Source of the DNA: Ruminococcus sp.
GTDB taxonomy: Bacteria; Bacillota; Clostridia; Oscillospirales; Ruminococcaceae
Reading direction: 5' to 3'
Assembly: GCA_017525915.1 (NCBI GenBank)
Contig: JAFXSC010000004.1
Location: 1 to 64,000, forward strand
DNA length: 64,000 nt
Shown here: in pieces, positions 1-9,400 of the stretch
Position numbering within the stretch: position 1 is the stretch's first letter
Layout of the letters: each line of letters begins with the position of its first letter
Translations under genes and position numbers: made by a program
The notes under the pieces: generated by a model
The model's input: the letters and a program-made list of their open reading frames with translations, nothing else
What the model was told of the DNA's origin: nothing
Databases searched by the model: none

Positions 1-284
1 CTATCCTCACAGCCGTTGTAAAGGGTTCTGACGTTACTAAGGAAGGCATCAACGCTGCTATGAAGGCTGCTGCTTCCGAGTCCTTCGGCTACAACGAGGA
101 TCAGATCGTTTCTTCTGACGTTATCGGCATGAGATTCGGTTCACTCTTCGATGCTACTCAGACAATGGTTGCTAAGATCGCTGACGACCTCTATGAGGTT
201 CAGGTAGTTTCATGGTACGACAACGAGAATTCTTACACATCACAGATGGTAAGAACAATCAAGTACTTCGCAGAGCTCGGCTAA
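1..284 (+). CDS. gap: Glyceraldehyde-3-phosphate dehydrogenase, C-terminal part
   Basis: Glycolytic enzyme that oxidises glyceraldehyde 3-phosphate with NAD and phosphate in the cytoplasm. The window opens inside the gene; the frame is open from base 3 and gives the last 93 residues before a TAA at 282. Visible family signatures are [17 protein letters not shown] and the near-terminal [14 protein letters not shown] block, which in this family contributes to the NAD site and tetramer contacts. The catalytic Cys and His lie upstream, outside the window. A rho-independent terminator follows directly, so this is the last gene of its transcript. Confidence 0.96.
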   Translation, partial: ILTAVVKGSDVTKEGINAAMKAAASESFGYNEDQIVSSDVIGMRFGSLFDATQTMVAKIADDLYEVQVVSWYDNENSYTSQMVRTIKYFAELG

Positions 285-306
285 TTCCATTAGACGGACA
301 AAATCA

Positions 307-335
307 AGGACGTTCCTTCGGGAACGTCCTTTTTG
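307..335 (+). terminator. Terminator of gap
   Basis: A perfect 10-bp stem (AGGACGTTCC / GGAACGTCCT) closes a stable TTCG tetraloop and is followed by a T tract, 22 bases after the gap stop codon. This is a textbook rho-independent terminator. Confidence 0.93.
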
Positions 336-347
336 CATATATGCACA

Positions 348-383
348 TAAAAACCGGCGCCCCTACCCCAGGAACGCCGGTTT
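348..383 (-). terminator. Terminator of the SPFH gene
   Basis: On the minus strand AAACCGGCG pairs with CGCCGGTTT (351-359 with 375-383) and a run of T follows. It sits about 30 bases past the stop of the minus-strand SPFH gene and separates it from the convergent gap gene. Confidence 0.75.
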
Positions 384-414
384 GATCTTTCCAATTCCCT
401 ATATTGCAGATGAG

Positions 415-1320
415 TTATTCAGCCTGAGCTGAAGACTGTGTATTTGCTGTTGTATTGTCATCGAGCGGAACATTTATCAGCAGACCGGTGCCGCTGCCTG
501 TAACCTTAGGCAATACACCATTCCACTTTTCGAGCTGCTCATAAGCTATGACCTTATCGGTGAGCGATTCGTTCAGCAGCTTGTTGGCATCTGCACGAGC
601 CTGTGCCTCAGCAAGAATAGCCTTAGCCTGCGCCTCAGCAGCGATAACCTTCTTATCAGCATCGGTCTGCGCGATAATGCGTACCTGCTTCTGCTCGGTC
701 TCGGTCTTGAGGAGATTCTGCTCAGCTACCTGCTTTGCCTCGATAGCATTGTTGAATTCGTCCGAGAAGTCAAAGTTTACGATGTTGAACTTCTCTATGT
801 AGATACCGTAGTCATTCAGTTTCAGATCAAGTGCAGCCTTGACTTCATCGCCGACTGCCTGACGCTCCGTAATAAGTTCCTCAGCGGTATACTTTGCAGT
901 TGCAGACTTCATGCACTCCTGCACAACAGGAGCGATGAGCACGGTCTTGTAATCCTCGCCTACGTCCTCATACATACTTGCGCTGTCCGAAGCGATAAGA
1001 CGGTAGTTTACCGCGATATTGCTGCTTACGGTCTGGAGGTCCTTTGAAACAGCCGAAGCCGGAGTCTCATAGACCTGTATCTTATTGGACATTGTCTCGA
1101 TCTGCTGTACAAACGGGATCTTAAAGTGGAATCCCGCATCGAACGACTTCTTTGATACCTCGCCGAGCGTGAGAACAACTCCCGTGTGTCCGGCAGGTAC
1201 GATAGTGAAGGAGTTCAGAGCTATGATAATTGCAGCAATGCCTGCCACTATCCACTTAACTCCCTTGATGTTTGCCTTTCCGGCATCTCCCTTTCTTATT
1301 TCCCTGATATCAAGTGCCAT
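415..1320 (-). CDS. SPFH/prohibitin-family membrane protein
   Basis: The 301-residue protein has one N-terminal membrane segment (about residues 22-42), then an SPFH (band 7) domain beginning at the conserved stretch IVPAGHTGVVLTLGEV, then a long Ala/Glu/Gln-rich helix (about 190-260, with EAQAKAILAEAQARADANK). This order is that of prohibitin and HflK/HflC-like proteins, which form ring scaffolds on membranes and often modulate proteases such as FtsH. The ATG is preceded by GGAGG at good spacing. A small membrane-protein gene ends 24 bases upstream on the same strand and is probably co-transcribed. The exact role cannot be told from sequence. Confidence 0.88.
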   Translation of the reverse strand: MALDIREIRKGDAGKANIKGVKWIVAGIAAIIIALNSFTIVPAGHTGVVLTLGEVSKKSFDAGFHFKIPFVQQIETMSNKIQVYETPASAVSKDLQTVSSNIAVNYRLIASDSASMYEDVGEDYKTVLIAPVVQECMKSATAKYTAEELITERQAVGDEVKAALDLKLNDYGIYIEKFNIVNFDFSDEFNNAIEAKQVAEQNLLKTETEQKQVRIIAQTDADKKVIAAEAQAKAILAEAQARADANKLLNESLTDKVIAYEQLEKWNGVLPKVTGSGTGLLINVPLDDNTTANTQSSAQAE

Positions 1321-1344
1321 AGTATTTCCTCCATTGATTTTACA

Positions 1345-1611
1345 TCAGAACTCTGTCTGATCTGACGACATATCGTCTGCCATTTCATATGATGAAGCAT
1401 CAATTGTTCTTGTATCAACTTCATCAGTATCCTTTTCCTTTTCCTTTTTCTTGTCTATGCCGAAAAACTTGCTGAACGATTCCGGAAAAAGATCAGCAAT
1501 TCCATCAGCAGCGCCGTCCGTTACCACAATAATGGCTATTATAAAAACGCCGAACAGCAAAAACAGTATTATCTTTACTATAAGCCATATCACGTTAGAT
1601 TTTTCTTTCAT
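1345..1611 (-). CDS. Small single-pass membrane protein, function unknown
   Basis: An 88-residue protein with one hydrophobic segment near the N-terminus (about residues 5-28) followed by a highly charged tail rich in Lys, Glu and Asp. I do not recognise a family. The start is taken as the ATG at 1611 because GGAGGTG lies just upstream of it; an in-frame GTG at 1629 would place the ribosome binding site inside the coding region. It precedes the SPFH gene by 24 bases on the same strand, so a joint role at the membrane is possible. Confidence 0.7.
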   Translation of the reverse strand: MKEKSNVIWLIVKIILFLLFGVFIIAIIVVTDGAADGIADLFPESFSKFFGIDKKKEKEKDTDEVDTRTIDASSYEMADDMSSDQTEF

Positions 1612-1681
1612 GCCGCACCTCCGTTGCACTTAGCCGAAGAATTCAGGGAAGCCCCGATACCTCCAATGAACACACTATTTA

Positions 1682-2269
1682 TTATTTGCCGAGGCTTCCC
1701 ATTTTCTGTTCTTCGAGCACTCCTGTCAGGACTTCGTCCATCTGTCGTTTAAGCACTCCGCAGCGGTAACCCATTACCATTACATACATCGCCTTCCTGA
1801 GCTTTACCGCATTTGCGATATCGCAGGAATGTTCCTCGATGCCGGCGTCGATCTGCTTCCAGACCGACTTGGGCTCAAAAGCTGAATTGGTCTCCGCTGT
1901 ATATATGATACTGCAAAGCATATTGTAAAGGTGGATATCAGCAATGATATCATCGGAATTGTCATCAACATCGCCGTTCACATATGCCATAAGCTTTGCG
2001 ATATCTTCAAGTTTCATTGCGTTCCGAAGCATATTGATAAGCAGTATTCGCAGGATCTGCTTTTCCGAATACTTCTTGCCCTTGGTCGCAGATACCCAGC
2101 CGCGCTTTATCCAGTTCTGGATAGTCGAACCGCCAAGCCCTGTCAGCGTTGAGAGCTGCGACAGCGTAAGTCCGCCGGTAGCTTCAAGAACCGGAGATAT
2201 CAGCGAAAATGCCGGAACAGGTCCGTTTTCCGGGTAGAACAGAGTAGTTCCAGGTACGTTGATTTTCAT
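1682..2269 (-). CDS. DUF1836 domain protein, MerR-like helix-turn-helix
   Basis: A 195-residue protein of the DUF1836 (YkrK-like) family of Firmicutes. After about 30 residues there is a MerR-type helix-turn-helix (LTLSQLSTLTGLGGSTIQNW, followed by a wing with KKYSEKQI), then an all-helical C-terminal part typical of the family. It is probably a DNA-binding regulator, but no target is known to me. The ATG has AGAGGAG upstream. The gene is a separate unit, divergent from spoIIID, with about 240 bases between them. Confidence 0.8.
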   Translation of the reverse strand: MKINVPGTTLFYPENGPVPAFSLISPVLEATGGLTLSQLSTLTGLGGSTIQNWIKRGWVSATKGKKYSEKQILRILLINMLRNAMKLEDIAKLMAYVNGDVDDNSDDIIADIHLYNMLCSIIYTAETNSAFEPKSVWKQIDAGIEEHSCDIANAVKLRKAMYVMVMGYRCGVLKRQMDEVLTGVLEEQKMGSLGK

Positions 2270-2515
2270 AGTCGTTAGCTCCTCTCATGTGATATCATGA
2301 TTATATCACAAGTTCATCTGAACCACAAATTGCAAACTCAATTGATTTAGGATGATTTTGGATATTTTTTTATATTTATCGTTTTATTTCTTACATTTCC
2401 ATAATATTCCTCGTCAAAGCGTTCCCGTACGCTTACGGCTGTTCACCACTTTTGTCTGAATACTATCATTTTATCCCTGCACTCAGGCATATACATTTCA
2501 CAAGAGGTGATATAT

Positions 2516-2788
2516 ATGAAGCTCCAGCCAGAACAGCGTGCGGTCGTGCTCGGCAGATACATTCTCGAAAATAAGGCGACCGTCCGCGCAGCCGCTCGAA
2601 AATTCGGGATAAGCAAAAGCACGGTGCATAAAGACGTAAGTGAACGCCTGCGTTCAGAAGACCCGGTACTATGCGCTCAGGTAAGGGATGTACTTGAAAC
2701 CAACAAACTCGAGCGCCATATCCGCGGAGGCTTGGCTACAAAGGAAAAATATGCGAAGATCGCTGAACGCAGAAGCGGAAGACGATAA
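2516..2788 (+). CDS. spoIIID: Sporulation transcriptional regulator SpoIIID
   Basis: A 90-residue mother-cell regulator that binds DNA and switches gene sets between sigma-E and sigma-K during sporulation. The helix-turn-helix (ATVRAAARKFGISKSTVHKD) and the conserved tail (LERHIRGGLATKEKY) are those of the family, and the length is normal. The ATG at 2516 is chosen because AGAGGTGA lies just upstream; the in-frame GTG at 2507 is part of that ribosome binding site. The upstream gap contains ATCATTTT and CATATACA roughly 15 bases apart, which weakly resembles a sigma-E promoter, but I would not rely on it. With the spoVT fragment it shows a sporulation programme in this genome. Confidence 0.96.
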   Translation: MKLQPEQRAVVLGRYILENKATVRAAARKFGISKSTVHKDVSERLRSEDPVLCAQVRDVLETNKLERHIRGGLATKEKYAKIAERRSGRR

Positions 2789-2814
2789 AAAAGCGGCACA
2801 CTGTCAAGTGTGCC
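2787..2814 (-). terminator. Terminator of the patatin-like gene
   Basis: GGCACACT pairs with AGTGTGCC around a GTCA loop, and the minus strand continues with a T run. It serves the minus-strand gene ending at 2823 and overlaps the end of spoIIID, which is convergent. Confidence 0.8.
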
Positions 2815-2822
2815 GATACTAT

Positions 2823-3671
2823 TTATTCTCCGAGGAAGCTGATGATATCCGCAAGTCTTTCGGTACAGGCTTTTCTGCCGAGACGGTATACCTCACGCAT
2901 AACATCCGGGTCGTGTTCAACATGGTTAGCCGGAAGCTTCTCATCGGGTGCTATCACCAATGCCCTTCCCTCCTGCTCTGCCGAAAGCACATATCTCAGC
3001 TCACCGTTATACATCTTATATCTCTCTGCTACTGCTTTTACAGCGGCAGGGTATTTCCTCAGGGCAAGTCTGACGAGTTTCAGGCTCCGGGTCTGTTTCT
3101 TGGTGTAGCCGCGCGGCTGGGTGAGTATCACAAGATTGCGCTCATAGCCTGCCTTCTCCATAAATCTCAGTGGTATCGAATCCGAGATACCGCCGTCAAG
3201 AAGCTTTCTGCCGTCCGTCTCAACTATCCTCGATGCAAGCGGCATAGATGCGGAGGCTCTCAGCCATACGAGGAAGTTGTCGTCAGCCCTGGTACATCTG
3301 CGGTAGACCGGCTTTCCGGTCTCGATGTCCGTACATACGATAAAGAACTCGATTGGCGACTTCTCAAAGGCTTCAGTATCAAAAATGTCAAGTTCCTTCG
3401 GGACGGTATCATAGCAGAATTCCGCGTTATAAAGGTCACCCGTCTTAATGTATGAACGGACGCTGCAATAGCGTTTATCCTTTGCAAACCGCGTATTATA
3501 GCGTATAGCCCTGCCCGGCTGATTTGACTTGTAATTGCACCCGAAGCAAGCACCGGCAGATACTCCGACAATGCCGTCGAAAGTGATGCCGTTTTCCATA
3601 AGTACGTCCATGACCCCTGCTGTAAACAGACCGCGCATTGCGCCGCCTTCAAGAACAAGACCCTTTTTCAT
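2823..3671 (-). CDS. Patatin-like phospholipase (RssA/YjjU type)
   Basis: A 282-residue patatin-fold hydrolase, a family acting on acyl esters of lipids through a Ser-Asp dyad. All key elements are present: the oxyanion loop GGAMRG near residue 8, the nucleophile elbow GVSAG near residue 36, and the catalytic Asp in LLDGGISDSIPL near residue 160. There is no signal peptide, so it is cytoplasmic or peripheral. The ATG follows GGAGGT. It lies alone between two minus-strand terminators. Substrate is not predictable from sequence. Confidence 0.88.
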   Translation of the reverse strand: MKKGLVLEGGAMRGLFTAGVMDVLMENGITFDGIVGVSAGACFGCNYKSNQPGRAIRYNTRFAKDKRYCSVRSYIKTGDLYNAEFCYDTVPKELDIFDTEAFEKSPIEFFIVCTDIETGKPVYRRCTRADDNFLVWLRASASMPLASRIVETDGRKLLDGGISDSIPLRFMEKAGYERNLVILTQPRGYTKKQTRSLKLVRLALRKYPAAVKAVAERYKMYNGELRYVLSAEQEGRALVIAPDEKLPANHVEHDPDVMREVYRLGRKACTERLADIISFLGE

Positions 3672-3687
3672 AATACCTCCATTACCG

Positions 3688-3714
3688 TCAAAAGGACTGC
3701 ATAAAGCAGTCCTT
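3688..3714 (-). terminator. Terminator after the lipoprotein gene
   Basis: On the minus strand AAGGACTGC and GCAGTCCTT form a 9-bp stem around TTTAT, followed by TTTT. It begins six bases past the lipoprotein stop codon. Confidence 0.85.
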
Positions 3715-3719
3715 CCGGC

Positions 3720-4499
3720 TTATTCAAAATCCATAAAGTTCACAAGATCGCTTCCCATTACCGTCGAATAGGAAATGTACCATTTTCCGTCAAGCTGAAC
3801 GAATGCCGAGCTGTTTCCGGTAAAGCTCTTGCCGTTCGTCTGATTGGTGTAGAACATATACTTGCAGGTATACGCCTTTGTGAAGGCAGTACCGAGCTGC
3901 TTGTTGAATTCGAGCAGTTCTTCGCTGCTGACTTCCTTGATCCCGTCCTCCGGTATGCTGAAAGTCCATTCATTGCCGTCACCATCAGAATAGTAGTCCA
4001 TGATCTCCACAATATTGTCCATCGAAGCCTCGATAGCACTTATCACAGCGGCTCTGCGGAAGACCTTCTTCGGGTCCTTTCCGGAAAGCTCATCTCTGAC
4101 GAGTTCGCAGTAGCCCTCCATTTCGGCAGGGACGAACAGCGAATACACCTTTTCCGCATCGTGGTCTATGTAAGCCTGATAAAAGGCATTTGCAGCATCA
4201 GCGCATTCAGCCGGTTCAGTCTGCACCGCTGTTGTCACGGCAGTAGTAACTGTAGTTGAAGACGAAGCTGCCGCAGAAGTAGTAGCTGCCGTAGTGGCAA
4301 CAGTCTGCTCTGCCGTTGTTTTTGTGGTCGTCACCGTCTCAGATGAAGCGGCAATTGTATCGGTCTGCTGTGAAGCAGTTGTATTGGCCGCCGAAGTGGT
4401 CTCCGTTTCCGATGAGCTGCCGCCTTTCTTACCGCAGCCGGCAGAAAGCGCAAGCGTCACGGAGAGGAGCAGCCCTGCTGCCTTTTTTATCTTAATCAA
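3720..4499 (-). CDS. Predicted lipoprotein with Thr/Ser-rich linker
   Basis: The protein (about 259 residues) begins with a lipoprotein signal (IKKAAGLLLSVTLALSAGC, lipobox ending in SAGC), then a long Thr/Ser/Ala-rich linker (about residues 25-90) and a folded C-terminal domain of about 160 residues that resembles NTF2/DUF4878-like small domains only in general pattern. It should be anchored outside the membrane. I choose the TTG at 4499, whose first two bases after T overlap the upstream TGA (TTGA), with GAAGGA upstream; an ATG at 4520 in frame is the alternative. It is translationally coupled to the leucine-rich-repeat gene. Confidence 0.75.
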   Translation of the reverse strand: MIKIKKAAGLLLSVTLALSAGCGKKGGSSSETETTSAANTTASQQTDTIAASSETVTTTKTTAEQTVATTAATTSAAASSSTTVTTAVTTAVQTEPAECADAANAFYQAYIDHDAEKVYSLFVPAEMEGYCELVRDELSGKDPKKVFRRAAVISAIEASMDNIVEIMDYYSDGDGNEWTFSIPEDGIKEVSSEELLEFNKQLGTAFTKAYTCKYMFYTNQTNGKSFTGNSSAFVQLDGKWYISYSTVMGSDLVNFMDFE

Positions 4500-6253
4500 T
4501 AGTCCTTCTTCTTTCCGCATACCTTGCAGGTCTTGCTGATAAGCTTGAAATCACCGCCGCAGTAAGCACACTTGCCGTCAGCCTTCCAGCTTTCAACGAC
4601 AGATGCCTGATAAGCAGGGAACATTTTCAGATTGTCCATTATGTACATCCAAGTGATGTTCAGAAGCTTCGGGCAGTCATTGAATGGAATGGTTATCTTC
4701 TTGACTGTTGAAGGTATCTTAATTGACTCAAGGCTTGCACAGCCGGTAAAATCGCCAATTGTGAGCACACCCTCCGGGATATTTATAGCCTTGAGATTAA
4801 CGCATCCGCGGAAGCCGTCAACAGATGTAACACTGTAAGGGATAGCAACTGTACGGAGCGATACGCAGTCCTTAAAGGCAAATTCGCCGATAGTCTTGAC
4901 CGTCTTTGCAATAGTGAGATTTGTAAGGCTCGAACAGCCTGAGAACGCATTGTTCTCAATAGCGGTAACGCCGTCTGGTATCTCGATAGTCTCGATCTTC
5001 TCACAGCCGGCAAAGGCGTACTTTCCGAGGACCTTCAGTGTGTTCGGCAGCCATATCTCCTTCAGGCTCTTACAGCCCGAGAATGCGAACGCACGGATAT
5101 CAGTGATGCGGTTAGGCATTTCGACCTTTTCAAGGCTCTCGCACTCAGCAAAGGTACTCTCGGGAATAACTGTGACAGTATTCGGTATAAAGATGCTCTT
5201 GAGCTTTACACATCCTCTGAATGCCCATTCACCTATTCTTATGAGGCTTACGGGAATTCTTATCTCCTCGAGGGACGAGCAGTTTCTGAATGCATATTCG
5301 CCGATTATAGTAACCCCGACAGGGAGAACGATCGACTTGATAGTGGTGCAGTCCTCAAAGGCATGGTCTGCTATTTCACGCACATTCGGCGGGATTTCAA
5401 GGTGTTCAGCCTTGCCGATATACTTTTCGAGGATGTCGTACTTCATAACGAAGTTGGAATTTGCAGGTCTGGATGATTCCTGCTTCTTGACTTCAGCAGG
5501 CTTGGGAGTTTCCTCCTGCTTCACCTCAGCAGGCTTGGGAGCTTCTTCCTTCTTGGCCTCGGCAGGCTTCGGAATATCCTCCATTTTTATAGTCTTCGGT
5601 GCTTCCTTAGCTTCGATCTTCTTGGGTGGTTCTTTCGCTGTGATCTGTTTCTGATGCTCCTTCTTATCAACGAGCTTCGGAGCTTCATCCTTCTTGACCT
5701 CAGCAGGCTTCGGAGCTTCTTCCTTCTTGGCCTCGGCAGGCTTGGGAGCTTCTTCCTTCTTGACTTCAGCGGGCTTGGGAGCTTCCTCCTTCTTGACCTC
5801 GGCAGGCTTGTGAGCTTCTTCCTTCTTGACCTCGGCAGGCTTCGGAGCTTCTTCCTTCTTGACCTCGGCATGCTTGTGAGCTTCCTCCTTCTTGACCTCG
5901 GCAGGCTTGGGAGCTTCTTCCTTCTTGACCTCGGCAGGCTTGAGAGTTTCTTCCTTCTTGACTTCAGCGGGCTTGGGAGCTTCCTCCTTCTTTACCTCGG
6001 CAGGCTTGTGAGCTTCTTCCTTTACAGCAGCTGCCTCCTCGCTGATCTCCTCATGCTTGGTCTTGACAACAGCCTTCTTGACCTCAACCTTTTTAACAGC
6101 GCCGCCGTCTTCGGGCTTGCTTTCATTAAAAAGAGCAATTGCCTTTTCTACAATAAAAGGTTTACGGCAGAATTTGCATACCCATGCGTCTTCTGTATCG
6201 TTGACCTTGACCTTTTTCTTACACTTGTAGCATTTTGTGAATACATAAGCCAT
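4496..6253 (-). CDS. Zinc-ribbon, KPAEVKKEEA-repeat and leucine-rich-repeat protein
   Basis: A 585-residue mosaic protein. It starts with a zinc-ribbon-like segment (CYKCKKKVKV...CKFCRK), continues with about thirteen 11-residue Lys/Glu/Pro-rich repeats (roughly residues 75-260), then BspA-type LRR_5 repeats (about 280-540, each with the pattern I-xx-xAFxxCxxL), and ends with a second zinc ribbon (CAYCGG...CKVCGKK). No signal peptide is visible, so despite the BspA-like repeats it may be intracellular. The start is the ATG at 6253 after GGAGGT; the upstream in-frame TTG is less likely. Role unknown; the architecture suggests a protein-binding scaffold. Confidence 0.85.
   Translation of the reverse strand: MAYVFTKCYKCKKKVKVNDTEDAWVCKFCRKPFIVEKAIALFNESKPEDGGAVKKVEVKKAVVKTKHEEISEEAAAVKEEAHKPAEVKKEEAPKPAEVKKEETLKPAEVKKEEAPKPAEVKKEEAHKHAEVKKEEAPKPAEVKKEEAHKPAEVKKEEAPKPAEVKKEEAPKPAEAKKEEAPKPAEVKKDEAPKLVDKKEHQKQITAKEPPKKIEAKEAPKTIKMEDIPKPAEAKKEEAPKPAEVKQEETPKPAEVKKQESSRPANSNFVMKYDILEKYIGKAEHLEIPPNVREIADHAFEDCTTIKSIVLPVGVTIIGEYAFRNCSSLEEIRIPVSLIRIGEWAFRGCVKLKSIFIPNTVTVIPESTFAECESLEKVEMPNRITDIRAFAFSGCKSLKEIWLPNTLKVLGKYAFAGCEKIETIEIPDGVTAIENNAFSGCSSLTNLTIAKTVKTIGEFAFKDCVSLRTVAIPYSVTSVDGFRGCVNLKAINIPEGVLTIGDFTGCASLESIKIPSTVKKITIPFNDCPKLLNITWMYIMDNLKMFPAYQASVVESWKADGKCAYCGGDFKLISKTCKVCGKKKDY
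5476..6020. repeat. 33-bp minisatellite inside the LRR gene
   Basis: A tandem array of 33-base units encodes the 11-residue repeat KPAEVKKEEAP with small variants (His or Leu for Pro, Ala for Val, Asp for Glu). About ten copies are contiguous, followed by a degenerate stretch and three more copies. Units are whole multiples of three, so copy-number change would lengthen or shorten the protein without a frameshift. Confidence 0.85.
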
Positions 6254-6379
6254 TTGTACGACCTCCTGATGCAATTATATAAAACAATGCTAAGATTATT
6301 ATACACTAACGAGGCGATACAGTCAACACAAATGCTTAAATTTGCCGCCTTGACAGCAAAGATTTGTTAGCTTTTAACA

Positions 6380-6414
6380 AAAAGCGCGGCTGATTTTATA
6401 CAGCCGCATTTTTC
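6380..6414 (-). terminator. Terminator of the pyr operon
   Basis: GCGGCTG pairs with CAGCCGC around an AT-rich loop (6386-6392 with 6401-6407). T runs flank both sides, so it may work in both directions; it lies directly after the carB stop. Confidence 0.85.
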
Positions 6415-6416
6415 GT

Positions 6417-9400
6417 TCATATTTTAGTTATATCGACAAGTTCTACGTCATTGATGGTGCGTCCGGATTCAAGCACCTTGACCAGAGATTTTGCGGTATC
6501 TATCGCAGTAAGGCTGCAAATCGAGCGCTCGATAGACTTTCTTCTCATCTTAACACTGTCACGCTCCGGAAGTCTTCCCTTTGCGGAGGTCGAGATGACA
6601 TAGTGGATCTTTCCGCTGTCGAGAAGCGTCTCAACATTCGGCTCGCCGTCCGATATCTTACGAACAAGGTTAGCCGCTATCATGTTCCTGTGAAGAACGC
6701 TCTGAGTTCCCGATGTTGCATAAAGCTCAAAGCCCATCTGCTCGAATTTATCGGCAATGGGAAGGAGTTCCCTCTTGTCCGAATCGCGCACCGAAAGAAG
6801 CACTCCGCCCTCACGCTTGAGGTCAAAGCCTGCCGCGATAAGTCCCTTGAGCAGCGCATCTTCAAGATTTCGTCCGATACCGAGGCACTCACCGGTGGAC
6901 TTCATCTCAGGTCCGAGCATAGTGTCAACGTCCGTGAGCTTCTCAAAGCTGAATACCGGCACCTTGACCGCAACATAGTCGCCTGCCGGGTAAAGTCCGC
7001 TCTCATAGCCCATATCCCTGAGCTTTGCGCCGAACATTATCTTTGTGGCAATGTCAACCATTGGTATGCCAGTTACCTTGCTGATGTACGGAACTGTACG
7101 CGATGAACGCGGATTTACCTCGATAACGAACACCTCATGGTTGTAAACGACATACTGTATATTCACCAGACCGATAACGTTGAGTTCCTTTGCGAGAAGC
7201 CTTGTGTACTCAACGATTATTCGCTTTATGCGCTCGGAGAGGTGCTGTGCAGGGTAAATCGAGATAGAGTCACCGGAATGAACGCCGGCACGCTCGATAT
7301 GCTCCATAATTCCGGGTATAAGGAAGTCCTCGCCGTCGCAGATAGCATCGACCTCGACCTCAGTACCCATCATGTACTTGTCAATGAGCACAGGATTCTC
7401 TATGTTGTGGCTCATGATAATTCCCATGTACTCCTTTACGTCAGCATCGGAGTGAGCGATTATCATGTTCTGTCCGCCGAGAACGTATGACGGACGGAGA
7501 AGCACCGGATATCCGAGGTCGTTCGCAGCAACAAGAGCTTCCTCGGCATTCATTACAGTATGACCTGCCGGACGCGGTATACCACACTTTTCAAGCACCT
7601 CGTCGAAGCGCTCCCTGTCCTCGGCAGCGTCAATCATATCAGCGGAAGTACCGAGGATACGAACGCCCATATCCGAAAGGTAACGTGTAAGCTTTATAGC
7701 TGTCTGTCCGCCGAACTGCACTACAACGCCGTAGGGCTGCTCGGTCTCGATAATGGACTGAACGTCCTCCTTTGTGAGCGGGTCGAAGTAGAGACGGTCG
7801 CCTGTGTCGAAGTCGGTGGAAACAGTCTCCGGATTGTTATTGCAGATAACCGCTTCATAGCCGAGTTCTTTCAGTGTCCACACGCAGTGAACGGAGCAGT
7901 AGTCGAACTCGATGCCCTGTCCGATACGGATAGGACCGGAACCGAAAACAATGACCTTTTTCTTGCCGGTATTGGTGCGCTCAATGAACTGCTTCGCCTC
8001 GTTCTCCTCGTCGAATGTGGAGTAGAAGTATGGCGTTTCAGCCTTGAACTCGCCGGCACAGGTATCGACCATTTTGTATACTGCGGACTTGTGCTTGGGG
8101 CACTTCTGTCCGGAAATACGCTCGATAGTGCTGTCGAGGTAGCCGTACTGCTTTGCGATATCGTACTTTTCCTCTGTGAGCGGAGTGCCGTCAGCAAGCC
8201 ATTTTTCAAGCTCGACAAGGTTCAGAAGCTTATAGAGGAACCAGTTGTCGATCATTGTGATATCGTGTATCTCCTCGGGAGTGATACCGCGCTTCAGCGC
8301 CTCAAATACGCAGAAGGAGCGCTCATCGTCGATAACGTGGAGCTTCTCGCGTATCTCCTCAGTGGAGAGATTTGCAAGCTTTTTGAGATTCATGGTATCC
8401 ATACCGAGCTCAATGGAGCGGACTGCCTTCATCATAGCCTGCTCAAAGCTCGTTCCGATAGCCATTACCTCACCGGTAGCCTTCATCTGAGTGCCGAGTG
8501 TACGTTTTGCATATACGAATTTATCGAAAGCCCACTTTGGGAACTTGATTACAACATAGTCGAGTGCAGGCTCAAAGCAGGCGTAGGTCTTGCCTGTAAC
8601 CTGGTTGATTATCTCGTCGAGAGTGTAGCCTATCGCTATCTTAGCGGCAGTCTTTGCTATCGGATAGCCGGTCGCCTTTGAAGCCAGTGCCGAAGAACGC
8701 GATACACGGGGATTTACCTCGATAACAGCATACTTGAAGCTTGTCGGGTGAAGTGCGAACTGGCAGTTGCAGCCGCCCTCAACTTTAAGTTCCTTGATTA
8801 TATTGATTGCAGCGGTACGGAGCATCTGGTACTCCCTGTCGCTGAGGGTAACAGCCGGAGCGATAACGATACTGTCTCCGGTGTGAACGCCGACCGGGTC
8901 GAAGTTCTCCATAGAGCAGACCGTGATGACGTTGCCCTTTGCGTCACGGATGACTTCGAACTCTATCTCCTTCCAGCCGCTGATGCACTTCTCAACAAGA
9001 ATCTGCGTGATAGGCGAAAGGCGGAGTCCATTCGTAGCAATATCGCGAAGTTCAGCCTCATTCTGGGCAATACCGCCGCCTGTTCCGCCGAGAGTGAACG
9101 CAGGACGCACGATAACAGGATAGTGTATGACCTGTGCGAAGTCGACGGCGTCCTCAACAGTCTCAACGACCTTTGAAGGTATAACCGGCTCGCCGATCTT
9201 CTCCATAGTGTCCTTGAAAGCCTGTCTGTCCTCAGCTTTGTGGATAGTCTCAGGGTCAGCTCCGAGAAGCTTCACGTTGTGGCTTTCGAGGAAGCCCTCC
9301 TCTGCAAGCTGCATGGACAGTGTAAGACCAGTCTGTCCGCCGAGTGTGGACAGAAGGCTGTCCGGCTTTTCAATTTCAATTATGCGCTTTATAACGTCGA

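Noticed and set aside
2688-3455. Plus-strand frame of 255 codons after spoIIID
   Set aside because: It lies opposite the patatin-like gene, whose motifs are complete, and has no start signal.
5654-6370. Plus-strand frame rich in Leu/Phe, looking like a membrane protein
   Set aside because: It is the antisense reading of the KPAEVKKEEA minisatellite; the repeat alone makes the hydrophobic pattern.
7560-8681. Long open frame (373 codons) on the plus strand
   Set aside because: It is antisense to carB, has no ribosome binding site or recognisable domain, and carB is certain.
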